Assembly: GCA_027579435.1 (NCBI GenBank)
Contig: JANBPK010001097.1
Span: 1-43,385 of the forward strand
Direction: 5' to 3'
Length of the DNA: 43,385 nt
Origin: Candolleomyces eurysporus
Taxonomy: Eukaryota > Basidiomycota > Agaricomycetes > Agaricales > Psathyrellaceae
Part shown: positions 33,234 through 43,385 of the stretch, piece by piece
How the letters are laid out: every line of letters begins with the position of its first letter
Position numbering within the stretch: the stretch's first letter is position 1
Translations under genes and position numbers: made by a program
Notes under the pieces: model-generated
Told to the model about the DNA's origin: nothing
What the model saw: the letters and a program-made list of their open reading frames with translations, nothing else
Databases searched by the model: none

Positions 33234-36200
33234 TTATACTTCCTGCTTTTCCACGGCCGTTCCTTGAGAAGAATCGTAAGAAGTCCGTTTGCCACCTCTC
33301 AACCACGATGGCCAACTTTCCCTCCAAAATCTGAACTTTGTCACATCACTGACCGAACTCCCATCCGGATCGTCGGCATTCACCCCGAAAGTGCTAGATG
33401 CTTCGTCTTTGGATATCGACGCAGTCCTCGTGCTATCTGCCCTTGAGTACAAGACGGACTGTGCATCTCCGATTGCAGCTGCAGAATCCCCCTCCTTATG
33501 GCTGGACTCGTCAGGCCGCCTCACCCAGCCCATCCAGATGCACCAGATGACAAGGATAGCCAGCGCGCCCCAAGCCGTACCCATCATGGCTCGTGTAGCT
33601 TTATTAGAACCGTCGAAGCAGTTCCATCCGAACGCTGCAAGGAATGAAACCATTCTGTTATATTTCGTGAGTACAAAGTGCGAGAAAAGCTAAAGATTAA
33701 CGGCTCACCCCCAGAGAAGGAGTGCATATGGTAGACTGTACAAGATTGCCAGACTTTCGAGGCCGAGTCTAGGGTGCGACCGGGCTTGCAAGAAGGCATT
33801 CTGCAAAATCATGGAAAAAGAGTGACTTATCAAGGATCACGATTTCAAATCGCCACTCACCACTTCTTCCATTGTTCCATGAAATCTTGTCCTGTTCTGA
33901 CGCAGTAGAAGCAAACCAAGAATGATACTGCCTATACTGGCCACAACGGAGAGATAACAGCCAATCTGAACCGGGGATCGGTAGCCGCGTTTTTCATGGG
34001 TGTCGATACTCTGAATAGCCAAGTAAGCTACATTGGCGTTGAGCAGCACCGTAGCCTATACACAACGCAGTTCGTTGAGTAACGAGGTATATCTCGCGTC
34101 ACGAAGCTGAGGGACAATGCGTCAACTTACATATAGAGTAAATTCTTGCCACTCCTCGTTCAGCTTCCCGATTGCTTCCCGCCAGACAGGACTATGCATA
34201 ATTTCGTCTACCCACATCTTTTCTAAGGCGAGCAGATGAACGTCAGGGGCAAAGAAAAGAAGGGGCGACAGGATCTTGATCAAAAGGGTTTTGTGTTTAC
34301 GCTCTCCGTGGACAGATTCGTCGCGGTTAATGCGAACCTCGGAGACACCGTACCAGTTAAGGAATTTCTGACGGGCTGAGGATAGATTGATCAGTGCTCC
34401 CCAAATATGTGACGAACGACTGGGAATTCGCACCAAAAATATGCATCATCCGACCTACATGGCCATAGCAATGAATTTTGAAGAAGTGGCAAGGGCACAG
34501 ATTGTAACTCACTAAGCAAGCTTACAGCACCGGGCGAGTCATGGTCGACATTTTCTGAAAGCAGACTGTTAGCACAGGTAAACCCACTTGTTGAATTGAA
34601 CTTACTCCGTAAATGATTCACTTGACCAAGCATTGTATTAAGTTCACTTGCGGTATAGGGCGACGTCGAATATTGGGATGTTATCATGTCTGCACACGCA
34701 TTAGTATCCCCTTCATCGCACAAAAGAAGAATTTTTACCTCCGAGATAGTGCAAAATAACATCTCTAAGCTCGACGACATGCTCAGCCTTCAGTTTAATG
34801 GTGGATGGGTACAGCACGCCATGATACCTTGAGTCGCCTCCATGTAAGAACAAGGTCACCCAAACAATTGGTGGCGACCTACCAATACTGAGCCTCAATC
34901 TCATGCTCTAAAAGGCGGATAGGTCAGCCTGTTCCATGAAATCGCATTTCAAGGACGGGACTTACTGAGATGAGCCATCGAAGTGACACCCTTCAATTGC
35001 GACCAGACGGGGAGACTCGTGTCGGTTTCGATGTCGTCAAGGAAGAACACGATCTTCCTGTCGTGGTCAGCGTAGTAATAATCGGTATAGATTGCCCCGT
35101 GCGGTTTCATATTCAAATCCATGGCGAGCGTGTAGTGTTCCGGCATTCTCAAATTTCTAGCACGAATGAAGTCTTCCAAAGTAGCGACATCGGAGGTTAT
35201 CTTTTCGTAGTAGAGGGAATCGTATAGGTTAGCTTCTGTGACCGCATCCTGCTCCTGTGTCAGCCAAGAAATTACACCAGCAGGGGAATGCGTACCTTTT
35301 CTTCGTTATAGAAATACAAAATACCCTCGGGATGCACTATCGGCTTCCAGCCAGGAGGATCGGGATATGGCCGGAAGTCAAGAGTGAATGATTCAATAGT
35401 CATGTTTGTCTCTTCTTTCTTCCTGTTTGACCGTAATTATTTCGAGCCTTATTGAAAAAAGCAAAGCAAGGAAGATAACTCACGAAAAAGCCGTCCTATC
35501 ATAACGCTGAAAGAACTCAGGCACGATGGGGAATATCCCAGCCTGACCCAAGTTCAAATCGTGGCGATAACTTTCAGAATAGATGCTCGCCGCACCGGTG
35601 GCAGCCAAAAAAAGAGTTTCTCCAACTTTCATCAAAGATTCCAATACCAACGGCCTCTCCGTCTCTCACTCCTTCTCCAAGTTCTCCTTGATCAGACCCA
35701 AACCCCAGCTGCGGATGCGATAGACTATACCGACGCTGAGTGATAGGTGAATCAAGAGCATCGGGTGACCTGACAGTGAGCGTGTATTCTTCCTGATATG
35801 AATGAGTATCCGGTGCACCGGGTCGCAAATGCTGCGTGGACCGTGAAGCATTCCTAGAAGTGTGGGCCGATCGAGCAGCATTTAAACCATGCTGGAGGGA
35901 CGTTCGGGACGCATCGCTGCGGTTCATGTACGGGTAGGGGTGTAGGGAACATGAAATACTGGAGTCGAGGGGGATAGTATCGTCATGGGTCGTCGATATT
36001 GTCGCTGGATTCGTTTCAGTGGTAAACCCCTCCTCACGCTCGTCGAATTTGGGTGGCTTAGCAGCGGCAGGAGATGGTCCTGGCTCTTCGTTGGGATCTA
36101 CATCGATGGTTTCTGCTGTCTTTGCCTTCGAACGATAGGCGCCCGCAAGCGTCCACAGATAGGCCAGTTTCTGCAGCAGCCTGATCCGAGCCGCTTTCGC

Positions 36201-36272
36201 CAGCCTCTTGCAGCCGGAGACTAGCACCTTGAGAATGCTCAGGAGCATGCGAAGAAGAGATGTGGTAGCCAT
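33234..36272 (-). CDS. WW-like multipass membrane protein, paralogue 1 (apparent +1 frameshift in exon 1)
   Basis: Twelve exons (minus): 36272-35484, 35422-35296, 35248-34966, 34907-34883, 34827-34739, 34689-34606, 34554-34513, 34454-34434, 34375-34131, 34055-33861, 33800-33709, 33654-33234. With one base removed they give 803 residues. The frame breaks at the seven-A run 35607-35613 (T7 on the coding strand), where paralogue 2 has one base fewer; unrepaired translation stops about 11 codons later. Features: an amphipathic N-terminus (LLRMLLSILKVLVSG), a Ser/Thr-rich linker, a WW-like segment in exon 2 (PDPPGWKPIVHPEGILYFYN), a conserved mid-domain (DFIRARNLRMPEHYTLAMDL; KHEIEAQYWYHGVLYPSTIK), then at least three C-terminal membrane helices and a Ser-rich tail. 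This WW-like/membrane architecture is common in Agaricomycetes but of unknown function. Confidence 0.78.
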
Positions 36273-37135
36273 TGCACACAGAGCAGCAACGACGAAGGGA
36301 CTGGTGCTGTGCAAGTCACTTAGCCGCCCACAGCCCTTTTCGGAGTTTTCCGAGGCAGATCTCCCACCCGGCACGTGACCCAAGTCATGGCCAGCTTGAA
36401 AGTCTGACCGACTAGGACCATCTAGTACCTGTCTCAGGGCCATCCTCAGAATGTACCTCGCCCAATCGTGTCCTGTTCTAGTACTACGTGGACAGGACAG
36501 AGGTTGAACATCGCTTGTATCCAGCATGGCCATCGGTTCTAGCCTTGAGCGTGGGGCCGTCTCAACGGTCGATTGAGTGCGGAAATTATTTTTTCGTAGA
36601 TTTAGAAGGGGATTTTAATTGATCCTCTATTGTTTCTATCAGCATGGAGGCCAATGCTCAGCACTCGCCAACATTGTATAGTACTTATTTGATCAATTAA
36701 TACCCACGGGCGTAAATACTAAATAATTGAATTAATCCCTCGGCTGCGAAGCTTCGAACGGATGGACATCCCAGCGGTCAAGCGCTGACTGGGACAGTCG
36801 CTGTTAGCCCTTTGCAGTTACCAAGGCGGCATAGGATAGGTTTTCTTACAGGGGTTTTCCTATCTAGTCAGCTTGGGGGTTGATGTCGGTAATGGCCCAT
36901 CGACCTTGGAAACTCACTCACACACACACTCATCACGGAACCCCTGTCAGAATGGGGGAAGTGCCAGTAGCTGTGATAATAACTAACTGAAGGATTAATC
37001 TCTGAGGAGTATCTATTATTTTGCAAGGTGTCAATTATTTAATCCCTCGGCTACAAAGCGTCTAACAGATGGACATCCCAGCGGTAAGTGTCATCTGAGA
37101 CGGTGCAACAAGGCAATACACAGTGAAATAGGAAT
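36273..37135. other. intergenic with 47-bp direct repeats
   Basis: Promoter of paralogue 1 and 3' flank of paralogue 2. AT-rich from 36580 to 36740, followed by a direct-repeat pair (listed separately) and a CA-rich tract near 36925. No gene is seen. Confidence 0.5.
36732..37085. repeat. 47-bp direct repeat pair, 307 bp apart
   Basis: 36732-36778 and 37039-37085 both start TTAATCCCTCGGCT and end GATGGACATCCCAGCGGT, with five mismatches between. Three of the five are G/A differences. They flank 260 bp of non-coding DNA and could be remnant direct repeats of an element or a simple duplication. Confidence 0.55.
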
Positions 37136-40100
37136 TTACACTTTATGCTTCCCCACAGCCATTCTTTGAGAATCGTAAGAAGCCTGTCTGCGGCCTCCAA
37201 ACAACACCAGCCAACTTCTCCTCCAAAATCTAAACTTCGTCAGTTCACTGACCGTACCTCCACCCGGATCGTCGGCATTCAACCTGGAAGTCTGAGATGC
37301 TGCGTGGTGGGGTATCACTCCAAGTGAAGTTCTCGATGCTGCCCTCGGGCTCCCTGCCTTTGAGTGGGAAACATGAGACTGCGCGTCTCCATTTGCAGCT
37401 GCAGAATCACCCTCATGGCTGTACTTATTAGGCTGCCAGCCCATCCAGATGCACCATAGCACAAGGATAGCCAGCGCGACCCAAGCCGTGCTCATGATGA
37501 TCCGGATAGCTGTATTAGAACTGTCAAAGCCGATCCATCCAATCGCTGCAAGAAATGAGACCATTCTGCCATATTCTGTGAGTACAAAGTGCGACATAGC
37601 CAAATAATCAACGGCTGACTTACCCCCAGAGAAGGAGTGCATATGGTAGACTGTACAAAATTGCCAGACTTTCGAGGCCAAGTATAGGGTGCAACCGGGC
37701 TCGCAAGAAGTCATTCTAGAAAATTGTGGAGAAAGAGTGACTTAGATCAAGGACCGACGAGCATTTCAAATCACCACTCACCACTTCGTCCATTGTGCCA
37801 TGAATTCTCATCCTGTTCTGACGTAGTAGAAGCAAACCGAGAATGATACTGCCTATACTGGCCACAAGAGACAGATAACAGCCAACCTGAGCTGGGTATC
37901 GGTCACCGCGCTGATCAGGGTTGATACCCTGGATAGCCAGGTAAGTTACATTGGCGTTGAGCAACACCGTAGCCTATACACAACGTCAGTCGATTCAGTA
38001 ACAAGGTATTTCATGGAGTCGATGCTGAGGGAAAACAAGTTCACTTACATACAGAGTGAATTCCTGCCACTCTTCGTTCAGCTTCCTAATTGATTCCCGC
38101 CAGACTGGACCATGCATAAGTCCATCCACCCACATCTTTTCAAGGCTGGCCAAATGAACGTCCGGGGCAGAGAAAAGAAGGGGCGACAGGATCTTGATCA
38201 AAAGCGTTTTATGTTTACGCCCCCCATAAACGGATTGATCGCGATAAATGCGAGCCTCGGGGACACCATGCCAGTTGAGAAATTTCTGACGGGCTGGGGA
38301 TATACTGCTGGTCAGTGTTTCCCAAATATGAAACGAATGACTGGGAGTTCACACCAAAAACATGCATCATCCGACCTACATGGCCGAAGCGATGAGTTTG
38401 TAAGAAGAGGCGAGGGCACAGAGTGCAGCTCACTAAGAAAGTGTACAGCGCCGGGTGAGCGATACCCGACGTTTTCTGGAAGCAGACTGTTAGTAAAAGT
38501 CGGCTAACTTCTCCAATAGGACTTACTTTGAAGATCATTCACTTGACCAAGCATTGTATTGAGCTCACTTGTGCTATAGGGCGACGTCGAGTATCGGGAT
38601 GTTATCATGTCTGCCCATGTATTAGTATGCCCTTCATCGCACAAAGGGAATATTTTCACCTCCGAGATAGTGCAAGATAACATCTCTAAGCTCGAAGACA
38701 TGTTCGGCCGTCAGTTCAATGGTGGAGGGGTACAGTACGCCGTGATACCTTGAGTCGCCTGCATGTAAGAGCAAGGTCAATCAAACAGTTAATCGCGACC
38801 CACCAATATTGAGCCTCGATCTCATGCTCTAAAGGGTGGATACGTCAGCCTATTTCATGAAATCACATTCTAAGGCCAGGACTTACTGAGATGAGCGATG
38901 GAAGTGACGCCCTTCAATTGCGACCAGACAGGGAGATTCGTTTGGGCTTCGATATCGTCAAGGAAGAACACGATCTTCCTGTCGTGATCAGCGTAATAAT
39001 AATCGGTATAGATTTCGCCGTGTGGTCGCATATCCAAATCCATGGCGAGCGTGTAGTGTTCCGGCATTCTCAAATTTCTAGCACGAATGAAGTCTTCCAA
39101 AGTAGTGATATCTGAGGTTACCTTTTCGTAGTAGAGGCAATTGTATAGGTCAGCTTCTGTAACCGCATTCTGCTCCCGTGTCAGCCAAGAAATTAGACTA
39201 GCAGAGGAATGCGAACCTTTTCTTCGTTATAAAAATACAAAATACCTTCGGGATGCACTATCGGCTTCCAGCCAGGAGGATCGGGATATGGCCGGAAGTC
39301 AAGAGTGAAAGATTCGATGACCATGTTCGTCTCTTCTTTCTTCCTGTTTAGCCGTCGTCATTCTGAGCCTTATTGAAAGGAACAAAACAAAAAAGATAAC
39401 TCACGAAAAGGCCGTCCTATCATAACGCTGAAAGAACTCAGGCACAATAGGGAATACCCCAGCTTGACCCAAATTCAAATCGTGGCGAGGACTTTCAACA
39501 TAGGTGCTCGGCACACCGGTGGCAGGCGAAAAAGAGTTTCTCCAATCAATGATTCCAATACCCACGGCCTCGCCTTCTCTTACTCCTTCTCCTTCTCCTT
39601 GGTCAGACTCAGATCCTGGCTTCGGATGCGATAGACTATGCCCACGCTGAGTGATAGGTGAATCAAGTGTATCAGGTGACCTGACAGTGAGCATGTATCC
39701 CTCCTGATATGAATGGGTATCCGATGGACTGGGTCGCAGATGCTGCGTGGACCGTGAAGCATTCCTAGAAGTGTGGGCCGATCGAGCAGCATTTAAACCA
39801 TGCTGGAGGGACGTTCGGGACGCATCGCTGCGGTTCATATACGGGTAGGGGTGCAGGGAGCATGAAATACTGGAGTCGAGGGGGATAGCATCGTCATGGG
39901 TCGACGAAATTGTCGCTGGATCCGTTTCAGTAGTGGAGCCCTCCTCGCGCTTGCCGATTTTCGGGGAAGTAGCAGCGAAAGGAGACGGTCCTGGCTCCTC
40001 CTTGGGATCTGTATCGATGGTTTCTACTGTCTTCGCCTTCGATCGATAGGCGCCCGCAAGCGTCCACAGGTAGGCCAGTTTCTGCAGCAGTCTGATCCGA

Positions 40101-40183
40101 GCCTCTTTCGCCAGCCTCTTGCAGCCGGACACCAGCACCTTGAGAATTTCCAGGAGCATGCGAAGAAGATATGCGGTAGCCAT
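37136..40183 (-). CDS. WW-like multipass membrane protein, paralogue 2 (intact)
   Basis: Exons (minus): 40183-39405, 39343-39217, 39169-38887, 38828-38804, 38748-38660, 38610-38527, 38475-38434, 38375-38355, 38293-38049, 37973-37782, 37715-37624, 37565-37136. They splice in perfect phase to 802 residues. Order: residues 1-20 hydrophobic/amphipathic; 45-255 disordered and Ser-rich; 275-302 WW-like (W285 in PPGWKPIVHPEG, aromatic LYFYN, second Trp missing); 303-560 conserved globular part including KGVTSIAHLKHEIEAQYWYH and ARQKFLNWHGVPEARIYRD; membrane helices near 596-615 (GCYLSLVASIGSIILGLLLL), 643-672 and 685-703 (AWVALAILVLWCIWMGW); Ser-rich C-terminal tail. The start is the first ATG (MATAYLLRMLL); the frame upstream has none. 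Twelve exon lengths match paralogue 1 almost exactly. Function is unknown. Confidence 0.82.
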
Positions 40184-41011
40184 GCACAGAGCAGCAACGA
40201 CGAAGGGACTGGTGCAGTGCAAGACCCTTAGACGCCTGGCATAGCCCTTTCAATTTTAAACTTTGTATCCAGCGCGATTTAATCTCCTCTGGGCGTTTGA
40301 CAGGTTGATGAGTAATGTCACGCTTACTAGATCTGGCGAGGACAAAGCCTGGATGTGCAGTGCAGAGTTGGTATAGAGTATATGAACATTTGCTAAATAG
40401 AGACATGGTATATTGATACTTGAATCCACCGCACTCCTCCACATTTGGTGTGTCACCCAGGTGTCACGGCTAGCTCGCGTGCTCAGAAATCGTTGATTGT
40501 TATGCAAACGACTGTAGTTCAACCCCCGGCTCCGTATACTGCCCTCTACTCGAACTGACGCCGTGCACGTTCATTTCTACAAAGGACGGACCAGATGAAC
40601 GAACTCGAATCAATTGTGTTCACGCAGCCTACCGATTACGAACACATTATATTTTCCATTGTTTTAATCATACCTGCGTGCAGGAGACACATATCAGGGA
40701 AAACGTTGGCCGATGACACCTCCCAGCGGTAGCTCACAAGCTTGGCGCCGTTTCCGCGTCCTATGATTCGTCATTCTAGTGAAAAGAGCTTTCGCAATCC
40801 GGAACTCTGTTTCAATCGCTGCGCAGAAAAGTCAGCCTCGATTCCACCACGAGATCGCGGGACCTACGTACCATGTTTCCGGTTGTTCGGCGGACCCAGA
40901 CTTCAAATACGCTGAAAAGCGGATGTTAGTGATTTTCAACAGCCGATGGAGTACAGGTTCGCGATTAGATAAGAATGAACTACGATGCTGACCTGAGAGA
41001 CCCTCGCATCT
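40184..41011. other. intergenic, no gene seen
   Basis: Promoter of paralogue 2 and 3' flank of the DUF6533-type gene. Short frames only; no convincing promoter element identified. Confidence 0.5.
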
Positions 41012-42364
41012 TCATATCAACTTCGAATCACTGGGTTGCTCATCCAAGACGTCGTCCAAAGCCCCAAACTCGTCATTGTACGCGTTCCCAATGACCGAAG
41101 TGAAGACAACGCTCGATACGGTTCCAGAACTACTACCTTGGAGTTCTCTTTTGGACCCAGCCTTCCGAAGGTTAATCAAAAGCCGGTTCGCCAGTATGGG
41201 ACACAGCACTGCCCGAGCCCATGCGAGGACGGTGTAATCCTGTACTGGGAAACCGGGTGTGAGGAAGATGACCCTGAGGAGGCTTATACCTAATCGAAAG
41301 TTGATGGAATTAAACATTGGAATCAGGCAGGTGGATTCAAGATAGAGGGAGAAGCTTACTGCAAGCGGTAAGGTACAAAATACCCCCATCGCGTCGTATA
41401 ACCTTGCTGACAGAGCCTCCCACTTTGCGCCATCGAGCAATGAGGACAAAGGCGGACAATAGGAACATAGCTGGGGATCACCATCGTCAAATCTTACGCG
41501 GGCGCTTGAACATACTCGATTCTCACCAGCCTCTCGGACGAATATTGTCCAATTGGAAACTCGTACGAATATTGGACGAGATGGCGAGACTGAGCAGGAG
41601 TAACCATAGGCAAATGCTAGAGTATCTCCTTCTTCGTCTGGATTTATCCGAGATAAGCATCAGGAACAGTGAAACTTTGCTTTGGAGAAACAAGAGCCTT
41701 ACACGCCGTCCAACGCAAGTCATTGGACATGAGCACAACGGTGGTGATGAAGAAACCCTAATTGGAGACGATGGGCTGTCAGACGACCTGAGAGTAGACT
41801 GGGATAAAATGGAATCAGAACGTACGAGATACGCTCCAGTAAATACGTAGAAGCGGATTAGGTGTGGTCCCAGGAGCGCGTAGAGACATACGAGCATGGC
41901 GCCTTCACGGTGCATCAGCGAAATTAGTATGGATAATCTGGCCATGAAGATATTTACCGGTGGACGAATAGGTAACAATGAGAGTCAAAACTGCGCAGAG
42001 AGGGAGATTAATTTGCGAGACAGTTGAGAATGCAAGGCTCACCATTCGTGACAATCCAAAGATCATCGCAGGCCTTGAATCATGAAGTNAAAAAAAAGTG
42101 AATCATCCGGACTGAAGCGTGACAAATGCAGGGTTACTTACGTTCAGAGGTAATCTTTGACTCATGGGAAGACCCACGAGTGAATATGTTACAATTTTCA
42201 AGAGAAGGGAGTACCTCGTTATGAGGTATAAAATTTTGCCTAGGCCCCACTTCTCCGGCCATATAAAGGCAACCTGGTTAGAGGAGTGAGACTTCTAATA
42301 ACCTTATAGTTGTGACCGTCGGGGCACAAACCTCATCCGTAAGAGTACCAAAATAATCACATCC
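41012..42364 (-). CDS. DUF6533-type integral membrane protein (5' end unresolved)
   Basis: Basidiomycete family of predicted seven-helix membrane proteins of unknown function. Resolved exons (minus): 42364-42332 (GCDYFGTLTDE), 42273-42142 (VAFIWPEKWGLGKILYLITR, with the typical DE|V.IW..KW..GK.L.L.TRYS core), 42073-42043, 41990-41958 and one starting at 41902 (GAMLVCLYALLG). Further pieces are visible in the right order: GFFITTVVLM, AFAYGYSCSV, MFLLSAFVLIARWRKVGGSV ending RRDGGILYLTAC, and the last exon with ILANRLLINLRKAG (the conserved end of the family), stopping at 41012. Borders of the middle exons are not fixed, and the N-terminal exon upstream of 42364 was not found convincingly; an ATG at 42637 is one candidate. 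It may be partly degraded. Confidence 0.65.
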
Positions 42365-43058
42365 CTGCAAAGAGCATCCGGAGTTAGGGAACTGACACGC
42401 TCCATATGATGGAGAAACAACTCACGCATACTGTCTGTGCGGATACTAGTTATTCGTAAGGATTCATCATAAGAACTTCGCGCACACTGAAGGGGCGAGC
42501 TACGAACCAGCAATGTACTGTAGAAATGTGGGTCAGCTCTCCACCGAATCTTCCTGTTTGAATAGATCTGAACAACGTACGTCGCAAACTTTGTATATAG
42601 CAACAAGGTTGGCGTCCACTGAGCTTGACATTGCTCATTGCCACTGAGGGTGGACCTGCCCGTACCCAATGGTCACTGAAGGGATTAAACTGTGTATCAG
42701 TCACATAAGCAAAGGCCCTCGTTTATAACGGAATGAAAGGCAAGGACGTGGTGCCGGAAAGCAGTCACCGAGAGACCTAATCCGGTTAGTCTGGTACCTT
42801 GAGCTGATAGGAGCTTGAAAAATGCCTGATTGCTCTCTGCCGGTGCTCGCACACCCTGATATTCCGTAACTCTGTCCCATAGAGATCGGCAATATGATAC
42901 AATTTTTCATGTAGACCATCCTAGACCATCACCATCTCGCCTTTCATAGAACAAATCGGCCACCCCTGGGGCATGCGTCGGCTCACAAAGAATGCGTTAG
43001 TTTCGGCCTTCTAACTAAGTCGTCTGGATCAATATGCATAAGGAATGGGCGTATCTCT
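42365..43058. other. unresolved 5' region of the membrane gene plus intergenic DNA
   Basis: Should contain the missing first exon(s) of the DUF6533-type gene. A frame reading into VSAQTVC just before a GTGAGT donor near 42427 is a possible piece but has a stop upstream. The rest is the 3' flank of the right-edge gene. Confidence 0.4.
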
Positions 43059-43385
43059 TCAGTACTCTTCGTAAGATTTCATAGGGTGCAAAGCATAAGT
43101 CCTCTCCTTCTCTCTTCGCTCCCTATGCACCCTCCTTGCTTCCACCTCTTCACCATTTTCGCCTGTCATGTCTCCCCTTCTGCGTTCCCTGCGCTCTCGC
43201 CTTCCCACTTCTTCTGCCCGCTCCTCCATTTCCCTCTCTTGCTCTCTCCGTTCCTTCCTTTCCCGTCGTCGCGCTTCTATCTCTTCCTCCTCCCTTTCTC
43301 TCTGTTTTTCTCTCCGCTCTCTCCTTTCCCTCCTTCTTGCTTCCTTCTCTGCCTCCTCCCTTTCCCTCTGCCTCTCCAGCTCTTT
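43059..43385 (-). CDS. C-terminal part of an Arg/Glu-rich coiled-coil protein leaving the window
   Basis: An uninterrupted minus-strand frame of 109 codons runs from the window edge to TGA at 43059-43061. It is dominated by alternating Arg/Lys and Glu (KELERQREREEAEKEARRRE..., later RKERREQEREMEERAEEVGR), a long charged single helix or coiled coil. It ends in a less biased tail, RTYALHPMKSYEEY. The coding strand is almost pure purine. No start is in the window, so the identity of the protein is unknown; such tails occur in splicing- and cytoskeleton-associated proteins. The non-repetitive tail before the stop argues for real coding sequence rather than plain low-complexity DNA. Confidence 0.6.
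   Translation of the reverse strand, partial: KELERQREREEAEKEARRRERRERREKQREREEEEIEARRRERKERREQEREMEERAEEVGRRERRERRRGDMTGENGEEVEARRVHRERREKERTYALHPMKSYEEY

Noticed and set aside
41317..41850. 177-codon plus-strand frame
   Set aside because: Antisense to the exons of the DUF6533-type gene; Arg-rich random composition.
1..43385. tRNA, rRNA, CRISPR or autonomous transposon genes
   Set aside because: None recognised by eye: no cloverleaf with A/B boxes, no regularly spaced repeats, no transposase or reverse transcriptase motifs.

Overview
This is nuclear DNA of a filamentous basidiomycete. Genes are split by many short (about 46-75 nt) GT-AG introns with CTNAC-type branch points, and the protein families are typical of Agaricomycetes: F-box proteins of the 'IPVELW..IL' type, a DUF6533-type membrane protein and WW-like membrane proteins. 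A secreted His-rich protein ends in RSLDELD. From memory, C-terminal RSIDELD marks the DELD effector family of the root endophyte Serendipita (Piriformospora) indica, so order Sebacinales is my best guess. Six single N bases sit beside homopolymers; the three inside coding exons all behave as one superfluous base, as expected from pyrosequencing-style assembly.

Layout. 1-4546: housekeeping genes on the minus strand: an unidentified gene leaving the left edge, TFIIE alpha (548 aa, 4 exons) and an aryl-alcohol-dehydrogenase-like aldo/keto reductase (393 aa, 6 exons). 5184-6191: a secreted repeat precursor (301 aa, 3 exons, minus) in which short cationic segments ending in Gly-Arg alternate with acidic spacers ending in (E/D/Q)AR. 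This is the most unusual gene of the window. 6192-8243 is empty. 8244-19882: four tandem plus-strand F-box/LRR-like paralogues, each one long exon plus a short conserved last exon, with duplicated intergenic DNA. The first is intact, the second is intact once its N is discounted, the third has an apparent +1 frameshift, and the fourth has a nonsense codon.

20449-22247: an unrelated minus-strand F-box gene (535 aa). 23283-24090 and 28591-29428: two minus-strand copies of a small beta-trefoil, protease-inhibitor-like protein (195 and 200 aa), each with a perfect TATA box at the same distance. They lie in a duplicated segment that brackets a carnitine acyltransferase family gene (25020-27342, 686 aa, 6 exons, plus). 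29429-33233 holds no intact gene but has a repeat/stem-loop cluster near 31.8-32.6 kb. 33234-36272 and 37136-40183: two tandem 12-exon minus-strand paralogues for about 800-aa WW-like multipass membrane proteins with conserved micro-exons of 21, 25 and 42 nt. 41012-42364: a DUF6533-type seven-helix membrane protein with unresolved 5' end. 43059-43385: C-terminus of an Arg/Glu-rich coiled-coil protein leaving the right edge.

These are mostly independent genes rather than a pathway. The theme is local duplication (F-box x4, inhibitor x2, WW-like membrane protein x2) with partial decay of copies. Every multi-exon model here was spliced by hand and checked for continuous reading phase; none has transcript support.
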